The notes beneath the pieces were generated by a model, which worked only from the letters and a program-made list of their open reading frames with translations, did no database searches and was not told where the DNA came from. A DNA stretch of 64,000 bases from Pseudoalteromonas sp049257235 (GTDB lineage Bacteria; Pseudomonadota; Gammaproteobacteria; Enterobacterales; Alteromonadaceae), in assembly GCF_049257235.1 (NCBI RefSeq), contig NZ_JBMMUF010000002.1, forward strand, positions 186,001 through 250,000, given 5' to 3'. Shown here piece by piece: positions 42,175-51,011 of this stretch (position 1 is the stretch's first letter; every line of letters starts with the position of its first letter). The position numbers were made by a program, and so were the translations under genes.

Positions 42175-43701
42175 ATGAGCACTATTCGTCAGCAAGACTT
42201 CATCGACAGCATTGCCGATGCCTTGCAGTACATCTCGTTTTATCACCCATTGGATTTCGTTCAAGCACTTGAAAAGGCTTACAACAAAGAGCAAAACAAA
42301 GCGGCTAAAGATGCGATTGCGCAAATCCTAATTAACTCGCGTATGTCAGCAGAGGGCAAACGTCCACTGTGCCAAGACACAGGTATTGTTACGTGTTTTG
42401 TTAAAGTGGGAATGGATGTTAAATGGGATAAAACAGACATGACCGTGCAACAAATGGTTGATGAAGGCACGCGCCGTGCTTACCTTAATCCAGATAACCC
42501 ATTACGTGCGTCGATTGTTGCAGACCCTGCTGGTTCTCGTAAAAACACTAAGGACAACACGCCTTCAGTAGTACACATCGACTTGGTTGCTGGTAACGAA
42601 GTAGAAGTGATGATTGCTGCGAAGGGCGGTGGTTCTGAAAACAAAACTAAGATGGTTATGCTAAACCCTTCAGACGATGTGGCTGAGTGGGTTGAAAAAA
42701 CATTGCCGACTATGGGCGCAGGTTGGTGTCCACCGGGCATGCTTGGCATAGGTATTGGTGGCACTGCTGAAAAAGCAGCGGTACTGGCAAAAGAATCATT
42801 GATGGACCCAGTTGATATTCATGAACTGATGGAACGCGGTGCACAGACGACAGAAGAAAAGCTGCGTCTAGAAATTTTTGAGCGCGCTAACAAAACAGGT
42901 ATCGGTGCCCAGGGTCTAGGTGGTCTAACAACCGTTGTTGATATTAAAGTTAAGACTGCGCCAACCCATGCAGCCTCAAAACCTGTTGTGATGATCCCGA
43001 ACTGTGCAGCGACGCGTCACGTACACTTCACTCTTGATGGTTCAGGTCCTGCTGATTTGAAAGCGCCAAAACTAGAAGATTGGCCAGAAGTGACGTGGGA
43101 AGTCGGTGCTGATACGCGTCGTGTTAATCTTGATACGCTTACTAAAGATGACATCAAAGAATGGAAGATGGGTGAAACCGTACTTCTAAGCGGTAAGATT
43201 TTGACCGGTCGTGATGCTGCGCACAAACGCCTTCAAGGTATGATTGAAAGCGGTGAAGGCATGCCTGAAGGTGTCGATTTCACAAATAAATTTATCTACT
43301 ACGTAGGCCCAGTGGACGCTGTTGGCGATGAAGTTGTAGGTCCAGCAGGCCCAACCACATCAACGCGTATGGATAAATTCACCGATTTAATGCTTGAGAA
43401 AACAGGCCTTATCGGCATGATCGGCAAAGCCGAGCGTGGCCCTGCAACTGTTGAGTCAATCAAAGAAAACAAAGCGGTTTACCTCATGGCGGTAGGTGGC
43501 GCGGCGTACCTTGTTGCCAAAGCAATTAAGAAAGCCCGCGTGGTCGCTTTTGAAGACTTGGGTATGGAAGCCATTTACGAGTTTGAAGTAGAAGACATGC
43601 CAGTAACGGTTGCCGTAGACAGCGAAGGCGCTAACGCGCATACGCAAGGACCGGCAATCTGGAAAGCGAAAATTGAAGAATTAGACAGTGCATTAAAATA
43701 A
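42175..43701 (+). CDS. class I fumarate hydratase (iron-sulfur)
   Basis: 508 residues, single-chain class I fumarase. The N-terminal part (CQDTGIVTCFVKVG, AAKGGGSENKTK, WCPPGMLGIGIGG) carries cysteines for the [4Fe-4S] cluster, and the C-terminal part contains the beta region (GPTTSTRMD). It hydrates fumarate to malate. AAGGAAG precedes the ATG at 42175. It has a terminator and is divergent from pabB. Whether it is FumA- or FumB-like is not distinguishable here. Confidence 0.95.
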   Translation: MSTIRQQDFIDSIADALQYISFYHPLDFVQALEKAYNKEQNKAAKDAIAQILINSRMSAEGKRPLCQDTGIVTCFVKVGMDVKWDKTDMTVQQMVDEGTRRAYLNPDNPLRASIVADPAGSRKNTKDNTPSVVHIDLVAGNEVEVMIAAKGGGSENKTKMVMLNPSDDVAEWVEKTLPTMGAGWCPPGMLGIGIGGTAEKAAVLAKESLMDPVDIHELMERGAQTTEEKLRLEIFERANKTGIGAQGLGGLTTVVDIKVKTAPTHAASKPVVMIPNCAATRHVHFTLDGSGPADLKAPKLEDWPEVTWEVGADTRRVNLDTLTKDDIKEWKMGETVLLSGKILTGRDAAHKRLQGMIESGEGMPEGVDFTNKFIYYVGPVDAVGDEVVGPAGPTTSTRMDKFTDLMLEKTGLIGMIGKAERGPATVESIKENKAVYLMAVGGAAYLVAKAIKKARVVAFEDLGMEAIYEFEVEDMPVTVAVDSEGANAHTQGPAIWKAKIEELDSALK

Positions 43702-43715
43702 TGCGCACATTGTTG

Positions 43716-43742
43716 AAAAAGAGCGCATCAGCGCTCTTTTTT
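43716..43742 (+). terminator. intrinsic terminator of the fumarase gene
   Basis: Stem AAAAAGAGCGC / GCGCTCTTTTT, loop ATCA, 14 bases after the stop, ending 16 bases before the S9 peptidase start. Confidence 0.92.
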
Positions 43743-43758
43743 ATATGGAGTAAGAAAA

Positions 43759-45816
43759 ATGATAACAACTACACGCCTTGCATTAGCCCTTGCGGGCTTG
43801 AGTGTCGGCTTTAGCACACACGCAGATGTACTGAGTGTTGATAAGCTCAACAATCTGAAAAAAATTCATAGTGTTGCAGTATCCAGTGATGGTCTTAACT
43901 TAGTCTATGGCATCAAAACGCCAAAGGGCAGTGATCTGTACTTACAAAGTGTGCAAATGCAAAACACCGGCTTTGCTGATGTGCCATCGAGTAATAAAAC
44001 CACACGTCTAACTTTTGATAGTAAAACCGAGTCCAGTGTGAGTTTTGCAGCAGACAATAAGGGTGTTTACTTCCTATCTTCTCGCAGTGGCTCACAACAA
44101 CTGTGGTATTTACCACTAGGTGGCGGTGAAGCAAGACCAATCACCGATTTCCCTTTGGACATTGAAGGCTATCGCTTAAGTGCAGATAACAAGACCTTAG
44201 TGGTGAGCTTTGATGTCTACCCACAGTGCGACACGCTGGTGTGCTCTGTTGAAAAAAGCAAAGAAAAGCAGAACGTTAAACATACTGCCCAGGTGTATGA
44301 CGATTTGATGGTGCGTCACTGGGATCATTGGAATGATGAGAAGGTACGCCATCTATTCAGCGCCGCGATGACAGGGGAGTTGATAACCGATGCCAAAGAT
44401 ATCACACCAAACTGGCAAACTGATGTGCCAGCTAAGCCATTTTCCGGCATGGAAGAGGTTGCCATTAGTCCTGATGGGCAAAAGGTGGTATTTAGCGCCA
44501 AGCTCAAAGCCAAAGACAATGCATGGAGCACCAATTTCGACTTATTTGAAGTGCCTGTAACTGGTGGTGAAATACGTAACCTTACCCAGAGCAACACCGC
44601 ATGGGATTCAAGCCCACAGTACTCGGCCGATGGCCGTTATCTGGCTTATAAAGCAATGAGCAAACCGGGCTTTGAGTCTGATAAATTCACCTTGCAATTG
44701 ATTGACTTGCGCAGCGGTGAGCATAAGCCTTTAGCCCAGCAGTGGGATAGAAGTGTTGGCAGCTTTACCTTAAGTGCCAACGGCCGAGCGATTTACGCAA
44801 CAGCGAAAGACTTAGGGCAAACAAGTTTGTTCGAGATAAGCACTGCGTTTGGTGATGTGCGTTCATTATTTGCCGATGGCTACGTGGGTGACGTGCATGT
44901 GAGCCCTTCACAGTTGGTGTTTACACGCCATGCCTTAAACTCGCCCAAAGAGCTCTATCGCATGAACCTCGATGGCGCAGGATTGACGCAATTGACCGAG
45001 GTCAACAAGGATAACCTAACCAATATCACTTTCGGTGATGTTGAGCAATTTAGCTTCGCAGGAGCCGGTGATGAGACGGTGTATGGTTATGTGGTAAAAC
45101 CTGCACAGTTTGAGGCGAATAAGCGCTACCCTCTGGCGTTTTTAGTGCACGGTGGTCCACAAGGCTCGTTTGGCAACATGTTCCACAGTCGTTGGAATGC
45201 CCAGTTGTGGGCCGCACAAGGTTATGGCGTTGTGATGATCGATTTCCATGGCTCTGTTGGTTACGGCCAAGCGTTTACAGATTCTATTTCCCGCGATTGG
45301 GGTGGAAAACCGCTGCAAGACCTGCAACAAGGTCTGGCATTTGTGCGCAGCAATTATAAATGGCTCGATACTGAGAACGGCTGCGCACTCGGTGCTTCTT
45401 ATGGTGGTTACATGATGAACTGGATTGCGGGTAATTGGCCAACAGGCTTTAATTGCTTGGTTAATCATGCTGGCTTGTTTGATATGCCAAGTTTCCATCA
45501 AAGTACCGAAGAGTTGTGGTTTGCTGAACATGAGATGGGCGGGCCGTTTTGGGCAAAAGACGCAGATTACAGCAAGTTCAATCCGGCGAACTTCGTACAA
45601 AACTGGCAAACGCCGATGTTGGTCACCCAAGGTTTGAAGGATTACCGTGTACCTTATGCACAAAGCCTAGGCGCGTTTACTACATTACAACGTAAAGGCA
45701 TTGATTCGCGACTGGTGGTGTATCCTGATGAAAATCATTGGATCCGTAACCCTGAGAATTTAAAACACTGGTACGAAGAAGTCTTCGCTTGGATGGCGAA
45801 ATACACACAACAATAA
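43759..45816 (+). CDS. exported S9-family prolyl oligopeptidase-like peptidase
   Basis: 685 residues. A ~22-residue signal peptide (ends THA) precedes a beta-propeller of WD40/PD40-like blades (SPDGQKVVFSAK, SADGRYLAYK), then an alpha/beta-hydrolase domain. The catalytic triad is visible as S547 in GASYGG, D628 in GLKDYRVPY and H660 in DENHW. It resembles dipeptidyl-peptidase 5 or acylaminoacyl peptidases and would act in the periplasm or outside on short peptides. Specificity is not clear. GGAG precedes the ATG by about 8 bases. Confidence 0.9.
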   Translation: MITTTRLALALAGLSVGFSTHADVLSVDKLNNLKKIHSVAVSSDGLNLVYGIKTPKGSDLYLQSVQMQNTGFADVPSSNKTTRLTFDSKTESSVSFAADNKGVYFLSSRSGSQQLWYLPLGGGEARPITDFPLDIEGYRLSADNKTLVVSFDVYPQCDTLVCSVEKSKEKQNVKHTAQVYDDLMVRHWDHWNDEKVRHLFSAAMTGELITDAKDITPNWQTDVPAKPFSGMEEVAISPDGQKVVFSAKLKAKDNAWSTNFDLFEVPVTGGEIRNLTQSNTAWDSSPQYSADGRYLAYKAMSKPGFESDKFTLQLIDLRSGEHKPLAQQWDRSVGSFTLSANGRAIYATAKDLGQTSLFEISTAFGDVRSLFADGYVGDVHVSPSQLVFTRHALNSPKELYRMNLDGAGLTQLTEVNKDNLTNITFGDVEQFSFAGAGDETVYGYVVKPAQFEANKRYPLAFLVHGGPQGSFGNMFHSRWNAQLWAAQGYGVVMIDFHGSVGYGQAFTDSISRDWGGKPLQDLQQGLAFVRSNYKWLDTENGCALGASYGGYMMNWIAGNWPTGFNCLVNHAGLFDMPSFHQSTEELWFAEHEMGGPFWAKDADYSKFNPANFVQNWQTPMLVTQGLKDYRVPYAQSLGAFTTLQRKGIDSRLVVYPDENHWIRNPENLKHWYEEVFAWMAKYTQQ

Positions 45817-45838
45817 ATCTTATCTACTCTGACCAGTT

Positions 45839-45876
45839 AGGCGGTTTGTGGCGTAACGTAGCGCAACGAACCGCCT
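45839..45876. terminator. long hairpin after the S9 peptidase gene
   Basis: AGGCGGTT / AACCGCCT (8 bp) with further partial pairing inside (GTGGCG / GCGCAAC). It begins 22 bases after the stop and has no clear T-run. Confidence 0.5.
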
Positions 45877-45933
45877 TGTCAGCCATTCGACAATTCCCAT
45901 TCGCGTATTAAAATATTTACATTACGCTTACCG

Positions 45934-45949
45934 TTAACGTCAACGTCAC
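45934..45949. promoter_or_regulatory. possible LiuR-type operator
   Basis: TTAACGTCAACGTCAC contains ACGT-N2-ACGT, the core of the site I recall for the MerR-family regulator LiuR, which controls branched-chain amino-acid degradation in gammaproteobacteria. It lies 86-100 bases upstream of the leucine dehydrogenase promoter. Confidence 0.3.
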
Positions 45950-46034
45950 CCTTATAGGTATAAGTTATATTCGCTCGTTGCAATTAACTGGTTTTAAATG
46001 TTTATTTAATCACACATAGTGAATAAATCATGCA

Positions 46035-46063
46035 TTTACAATTTTATACATGGAAAATATATT
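46035..46063 (+). promoter_or_regulatory. promoter of leucine dehydrogenase
   Basis: TTTACA, 17 bases, TATATT. Transcription would start near 46070, giving a leader of about 115 bases. Confidence 0.55.
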
Positions 46064-46184
46064 CGCACAGGGGAGTGTGAGCGACTTTATCATTTGTTTT
46101 GGTGGTCAGGACGATTACTTAGTGATAGAGTCTGCGGCAATTTCAGCGCACCCGGTGTCAGGGTAACAAGTTCGGAGAATAAAA

Positions 46185-47225
46185 GTGGCTGTTTTTAATC
46201 AAGTTGATTTCGATAACCACGAGCAAGTGGTTTTTTGCAGTGATAAAGAGTCAGGCCTAAAGGCCATTATTGCTGTACACAGCACCAAGCTAGGACCTGC
46301 TGTAGGCGGCTGTCGTATGTGGAATTATGCCAGTGATGAAGATGCAGTAACTGACGTTTTACGTTTATCAAAAGGGATGACGTATAAAAATGCAGTAGCG
46401 CGTCTGCCATTCGGTGGTGGTAAATCTGTGATCATTGGTGATGCTAAAGCGATTAAATCAGAAGCCTTGTTCCGTGCTTTTGGTAAGCAGCTAGAGCGCT
46501 TAGGCGGTAGCTACTATTCAGCAGAAGATGTAAACATCACCACAGGTGATGTGATGATGATGCACCAAGAGACCAATTACGTAATGGGTCTTGAAGGTAA
46601 AAGCGGTAACCCTTCACCGTTCACAGCTCTAGGTACATTCTTAGGCATTAAGGCGGCTTACCAGCACAAGCATGGTCACCAAAACCTTGAAGGCGTTAAA
46701 GTTGCAGTCCAAGGTCTAGGCGCAGTAGCGTATGACTTGTGTAAACACCTTCACAATGCAGGTGCTGAGCTTTTCGTAACTGATATCAACGAAGAGTCGG
46801 TAGCGCGCGTAGTGAATGACTTCAATGCCACTGCGGTAGGCATCGATGAAATCTACGACCTTGATGTGGATGTATATGCACCATGTGCGTTAGGCGCTAC
46901 GGTGAATGACAACACGATTGGGCGTCTTAAGGCGAACATTATTGCAGGTTGTGCTAATAACCAGCTAGCTGAGCCTCGCCACGGTGAAATCATCCGTGAA
47001 AAAGGTATTCTTTATGCACCTGATTACGTAATCAACGCTGGTGGTATCATCAATGTTTATTACGAAACAAAAGAAGAAGGCTACTGTGCTGAGGCAGCTA
47101 CGAAGCACGTTGAAGGGATTTACGATACGCTTATCGAGATCTTTAAACGTTCAGACGTTGAGCAGGTATCAACGCACGTTGTTGCTGATGAGCTAGCAGA
47201 AGAAATCATCGCTAACGGCCTATGA
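46185..47225 (+). CDS. ldh: leucine dehydrogenase (Glu/Leu/Phe/Val family)
   Basis: 346 residues. The catalytic lysines are at K68 and K80 (GMTYKNA and GGGKSVIIGD), the same numbers as in Bacillus leucine dehydrogenase, and a Rossmann fold with VQGLGAVAYDL follows. It oxidatively deaminates leucine and related branched amino acids with NAD+. It starts with GTG at 46185, with GGAG at ~46174. The gene is monocistronic with its own terminator. Valine or phenylalanine preference cannot be excluded. Confidence 0.92.
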   Translation: MAVFNQVDFDNHEQVVFCSDKESGLKAIIAVHSTKLGPAVGGCRMWNYASDEDAVTDVLRLSKGMTYKNAVARLPFGGGKSVIIGDAKAIKSEALFRAFGKQLERLGGSYYSAEDVNITTGDVMMMHQETNYVMGLEGKSGNPSPFTALGTFLGIKAAYQHKHGHQNLEGVKVAVQGLGAVAYDLCKHLHNAGAELFVTDINEESVARVVNDFNATAVGIDEIYDLDVDVYAPCALGATVNDNTIGRLKANIIAGCANNQLAEPRHGEIIREKGILYAPDYVINAGGIINVYYETKEEGYCAEAATKHVEGIYDTLIEIFKRSDVEQVSTHVVADELAEEIIANGL

Positions 47226-47263
47226 TTTTGATGGCGTAATTTATTGCGCAAATAGCACGAATA

Positions 47264-47290
47264 AGGCATGCTCTTTGGCATGCCTTTTTT
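47264..47290 (+). terminator. intrinsic terminator of leucine dehydrogenase
   Basis: Stem AGGCATGC / GCATGCCT with a 6-base loop and a T-run, 38 bases after the stop. Confidence 0.9.
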
Positions 47291-47299
47291 GTTTGTGTA

Positions 47300-47974
47300 A
47301 TGACCATGACTGAACCTTCGTCACTCGTTTATTCACCCTTAGACTTGCACGCTTGGGAGCGTAAACAACACTTTGAATTATATAAAAATTTCACAAACCC
47401 GTATTTCAACGTGTGCATTCGACTCAAAGCATGGCCATTGTACGAATACTGTAAAAATAACAATCTTTCCTTTTTTCTAGCTTACGTTTACCTCGCTCAC
47501 ATCACTGCCAGTGAATACCGGCCGATGAGCTTACGTATTGAAAATGACCATCCGGTGCATTGTCACAAGCCCCGTGTGAGTGTGGTGCAATTGGCCGCGG
47601 ACGAAACATTTCGCTTTAGTTATTTGCAACTGACGCAGTCGTTCTCTGAGTATCGTTATCACCACCAAGAGCAAAGCGAACGATCCTTAAACGATCCGTT
47701 GTTTAGTGACGCGTTTGCACGCACAGAAGGGCAATGTGATCTCATTCATGTGTCGGTGTTACCGTGGCTCAACTTTAGTTCCTTTTCACATGCGAGCAGC
47801 ATCGGTGCTAGCAATGGCATACCCAAACTGGTGTTTGGTCAATACGACAAAGAGTCAACCTGTATGCCGCTGTCTATAGATGTCCATCATGCGCTTGTTG
47901 ACGGTTTACATGTGGCTCGCTTTGTACAACTACTACAAGAAAAGTTTCTCAACCCTGACAAATACTTAGCGTAA
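47300..47974 (+). CDS. CatA-like chloramphenicol acetyltransferase family protein
   Basis: 224 residues (type A CAT ~215-220). The catalytic histidine motif HHALVDGLH is at 196-204 (canonical HHAVCDGFH); the N-terminal WERKQHFELYKN matches the CAT start, and LPWLNFSSF matches the segment around the serine that assists catalysis in CAT. It would transfer an acetyl group from acetyl-CoA. Start could be 47300 or 47306; no ribosome-binding site is seen. No resistance genes or mobile elements are nearby, so it is probably a native chromosomal enzyme whose natural substrate is unknown. Confidence 0.82.
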   Translation: MTMTEPSSLVYSPLDLHAWERKQHFELYKNFTNPYFNVCIRLKAWPLYEYCKNNNLSFFLAYVYLAHITASEYRPMSLRIENDHPVHCHKPRVSVVQLAADETFRFSYLQLTQSFSEYRYHHQEQSERSLNDPLFSDAFARTEGQCDLIHVSVLPWLNFSSFSHASSIGASNGIPKLVFGQYDKESTCMPLSIDVHHALVDGLHVARFVQLLQEKFLNPDKYLA

Positions 47975-48095
47975 AAACAGTTGTACGACATACGTTTTTA
48001 GGTACGTGAGCAGGTAGGCATTTGTAATTGTCTATTGTGTGCATAACGTGTATGTTCATAATTCGTTAAGATAACAACAATAATAAAAGTGTTTG

Positions 48096-51011
48096 ATGAG
48101 CAAGGTGCGGGTTTTTTTTTCTTTCTATCTACTAAGTTTTTTTGCATGCCTTGCTTCATGCTTTTCACTCTCTTCATATGCGCAGACTCGCGTTGAAAAT
48201 ATTCCTTTAAATCATTACTTTGCCGAAACATGGGATACCCGTGATGGCCTACCTCACAACAGTATTAATGCGTTAACACAAACCGAAGACGGCTACATTT
48301 GGGTGGGTACATGGGAAGGCGTTGCGCGCTTTAATGGCCGTGCCTTCACTTTGTTTACGCGTGGTACGCAAACCGGCCTACCTGATTCAGGCATCCGCAG
48401 CTTAAGTGTTGAACCTCGCTCGCAGGCAATGTATGTAGCAGGCTCTCGCGGTGGGGTGAGCGTGGTTCAGCATGGCCAATGGCAATCATTGTCGCCCGCG
48501 CGCAATATGGTTAACTATGCGTTTAGAGCCTCTGATGGTGTGCTGTGGTTAGCGTTGGAAGATGACGGCGTGATAAGACGAGACGCCGAGCAAGAGCAAC
48601 ATCTACTGAGCTCTTTAAGTACCTATCATATTATTGAGCAGGATGCCCGCATCTGGATTGCCACAAGTCATGGGTTATATGCCTATGAAGAGGGTGAACT
48701 TATCTCGCCTGATAATTTGCCCAACGCGCTAACAGGGATGATTTACAAGCTGGCTCTTGATAGCAATAACAATCTATTAGTGGGCTGCGAACAGGGGCTT
48801 TGGCGGCTGCAAAATGGGCGTTTTGAGTTGCTTGATAGCGCACTTAAGAACGAACCTATTTCGGCGTTATTACTCGATTATCGCGGCGATATTTGGTTTG
48901 GCACAATCAATAACGGTGTATTTCGCTACAGTGAGTTTGGCATTGAAAAGCTCGATGCCAATGTCGGCTTACCTAGTAACCGTATTTTATCTCTACTCGA
49001 AGACAACGAACACAGTATATGGATTGGCACTAACGCCGGCCTATTTCGTTTGCGCCAAGCGCCGTTTACGACGTTATCCCAAAGTCGCGGGTTATCGGGT
49101 AACTATGTTCGCACTTTACTCAGTCATACAGATGGCAACCTTTACATCGGCACCAGTAACGGCCTGAATCTTTATCAAGGCAATACCGCCCAACCTTTAG
49201 GGATGAGCGATGGCTCGACAATCTCGGTATTGAGTCTGACAAGTTCACGCCGAGGCGGTATTTACGTGGGCACCTACACGAATGGATTGCTGTATTTCGA
49301 AGATGGAGTAATAACGCCACTACATAATCGCAGCAATGGTCTGCCCAGCAACGAAGTCCGCGCTATTTATGAGCAAGAAGATGGGTCATTATGGATAGGC
49401 ACTGCCGCAGGACTGGTGCATCAAAGGGCCGACGGCCAGCGCACCATATTAACGGATAAACAAGGACTACCTGGCAACTTTATCATGGCGATTGCTCAAG
49501 ATAGTGTCGGGCGTATTTGGGTAGGCACAGGGGTTGGGGTGGCCTATATCGACAGCGAGACTGACACCATCGTTGATATGGCATTGTCTGATTATTTTGA
49601 TGCTGAGTATGCATTTGGCTTTTTAGTTGAGCGAGAGTCGTTGTGGATGGCCACAGACAGAGGGCTTGTGCATGTTGACTTAAAAACGCTCAGTATGTCC
49701 AAGCTCAGCAAAGAGCAAGGGCTTCCCGTTGATAAGATATTTGCTGTGGTGGGTGATGAATTTGATCACTTTTGGCTTACCAGTAACCGAGGGGTGATAA
49801 GAGTTGCGCGCGATGCCGTGTTGGCGAGTCTGAGTGACACCACACAAGTCATAGAGTTTTCGATGTTTGACCAAGGTGATGGCATGTTGAGCTCACAGGC
49901 TAATGGTGGCTCTCAATACCCCGCTTTGCGACATCATGATAATACAATTTGGGTTGCCACTGCGCGGGGCGCGGTGATGGTGGATCCAAAACGCTTAACG
50001 CGCATGGCGGATACGCCGTTGCCTGTTAGCATTGAATCCATTCAATTTGACAGCCAGTTGCAACCTTATGCTCTAGATAAGGCGGTGAGTGTGCCCGCAG
50101 ATGTTAATCGCGTGTCATTTGCCTACGCAGGTTTGGGTTTTGTTATGACCGAGCGTATTGAATACCAAACTCGTTTACAGGGCTATGAAAAGCAATGGGT
50201 TGATAGGGGCAACCTTGCCATTACCGAATATACCAACTTGTCACCTGGGCATTATCAATTTGAAGTAAGAGCACGATACCCATATGGTCCATGGCAGCAA
50301 AATGGAGCACAAATCAGCTTTATAGTAGCCCCAAAAGTATGGCAAACCATTCCTTTTAAAGTCGCTTTATTTACCGTTATCGGCTTGCTTATTGTACTTA
50401 TCTACAGGTTACGCTTTTACCATCTCAAGCGCAGTGAAGCACGATTAAAGCAAAGGGTTGCTGAGCAAACTAAAGTACTGGCTGAGCAGGCCGAAGCGTT
50501 TGCTCACCAAGCAACTCATGATCAATTAACCGGCATAGCAAACCGCCGAGCATTTGATGCATGGCTCACTGAACATTTTGTAGCGGCAAAAGCAAAAGGT
50601 CAGGCTTTGAGTCTGTTGATCATCGATATTGACCACTTTAAAAAGATTAATGATCAGTTCTCTCACCTTGTCGGTGATAAAGTGATTATTGAAGTAGTGA
50701 ACGTCATCGCCAAAAACTTACCGCCGGAGGCGCTTTTCTCACGCTGGGGTGGGGAGGAGTTTGCGATATTGCTGCCCCATGTCAAAGAAACTCATGCCGT
50801 GCACTGGGCGCAAGGTATTTGTACTCAAGTACACCATCATGATTATACACATATAGACGAGCGCTTAAGCGTATCAATCAGCATCGGTGTGGCCGATATT
50901 AATTCTGCCACCAACTACGACCGTTTACTGAGTAACGCTGATACAGCCTTGTATCAAGCAAAGAACAAAGGTCGTAATCGCATAGTTGGCTTCTCGAGTG
51001 ATTGCAGCTAG
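48096..51011 (+). CDS. two-component-regulator-propeller diguanylate cyclase
   Basis: 971 residues. Signal peptide (~1-30, ends SSYAQ), then a periplasmic double beta-propeller of repeats such as DGYIWVGTWEGVARF and GSLWIGTAAGLV, a Y_Y_Y domain (~670-740), a membrane helix (~755-775), a coiled coil, and a cytoplasmic GGDEF domain starting DQLTGIANRR. The motif is GGEEF (~885), which is active in many cyclases; no RxxD inhibitory site is present. The propellers probably bind an extracellular ligand such as a sugar. ATG at 48096 is preferred to TTG at 48093. The stop overlaps that of convergent hrpB by CTAG. Confidence 0.92.
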   Translation: MSKVRVFFSFYLLSFFACLASCFSLSSYAQTRVENIPLNHYFAETWDTRDGLPHNSINALTQTEDGYIWVGTWEGVARFNGRAFTLFTRGTQTGLPDSGIRSLSVEPRSQAMYVAGSRGGVSVVQHGQWQSLSPARNMVNYAFRASDGVLWLALEDDGVIRRDAEQEQHLLSSLSTYHIIEQDARIWIATSHGLYAYEEGELISPDNLPNALTGMIYKLALDSNNNLLVGCEQGLWRLQNGRFELLDSALKNEPISALLLDYRGDIWFGTINNGVFRYSEFGIEKLDANVGLPSNRILSLLEDNEHSIWIGTNAGLFRLRQAPFTTLSQSRGLSGNYVRTLLSHTDGNLYIGTSNGLNLYQGNTAQPLGMSDGSTISVLSLTSSRRGGIYVGTYTNGLLYFEDGVITPLHNRSNGLPSNEVRAIYEQEDGSLWIGTAAGLVHQRADGQRTILTDKQGLPGNFIMAIAQDSVGRIWVGTGVGVAYIDSETDTIVDMALSDYFDAEYAFGFLVERESLWMATDRGLVHVDLKTLSMSKLSKEQGLPVDKIFAVVGDEFDHFWLTSNRGVIRVARDAVLASLSDTTQVIEFSMFDQGDGMLSSQANGGSQYPALRHHDNTIWVATARGAVMVDPKRLTRMADTPLPVSIESIQFDSQLQPYALDKAVSVPADVNRVSFAYAGLGFVMTERIEYQTRLQGYEKQWVDRGNLAITEYTNLSPGHYQFEVRARYPYGPWQQNGAQISFIVAPKVWQTIPFKVALFTVIGLLIVLIYRLRFYHLKRSEARLKQRVAEQTKVLAEQAEAFAHQATHDQLTGIANRRAFDAWLTEHFVAAKAKGQALSLLIIDIDHFKKINDQFSHLVGDKVIIEVVNVIAKNLPPEALFSRWGGEEFAILLPHVKETHAVHWAQGICTQVHHHDYTHIDERLSVSISIGVADINSATNYDRLLSNADTALYQAKNKGRNRIVGFSSDCS

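Larger units (their letters stand above)
45817..46184. other. leucine dehydrogenase upstream region
   Basis: 368 bases without a gene. It contains a hairpin after the S9 peptidase (45839-45876), an ACGT-N2-ACGT motif at 45934-45949, the 14-base palindrome CTTATAGGTATAAG (45951-45964), and a promoter at 46035-46063. Confidence 0.6.

Noticed and set aside
45142..45663. Reverse-strand ORF of 173 codons
   Set aside because: It lies entirely in the catalytic domain of the S9 peptidase on the other strand, has no ribosome-binding site, and no family resemblance.
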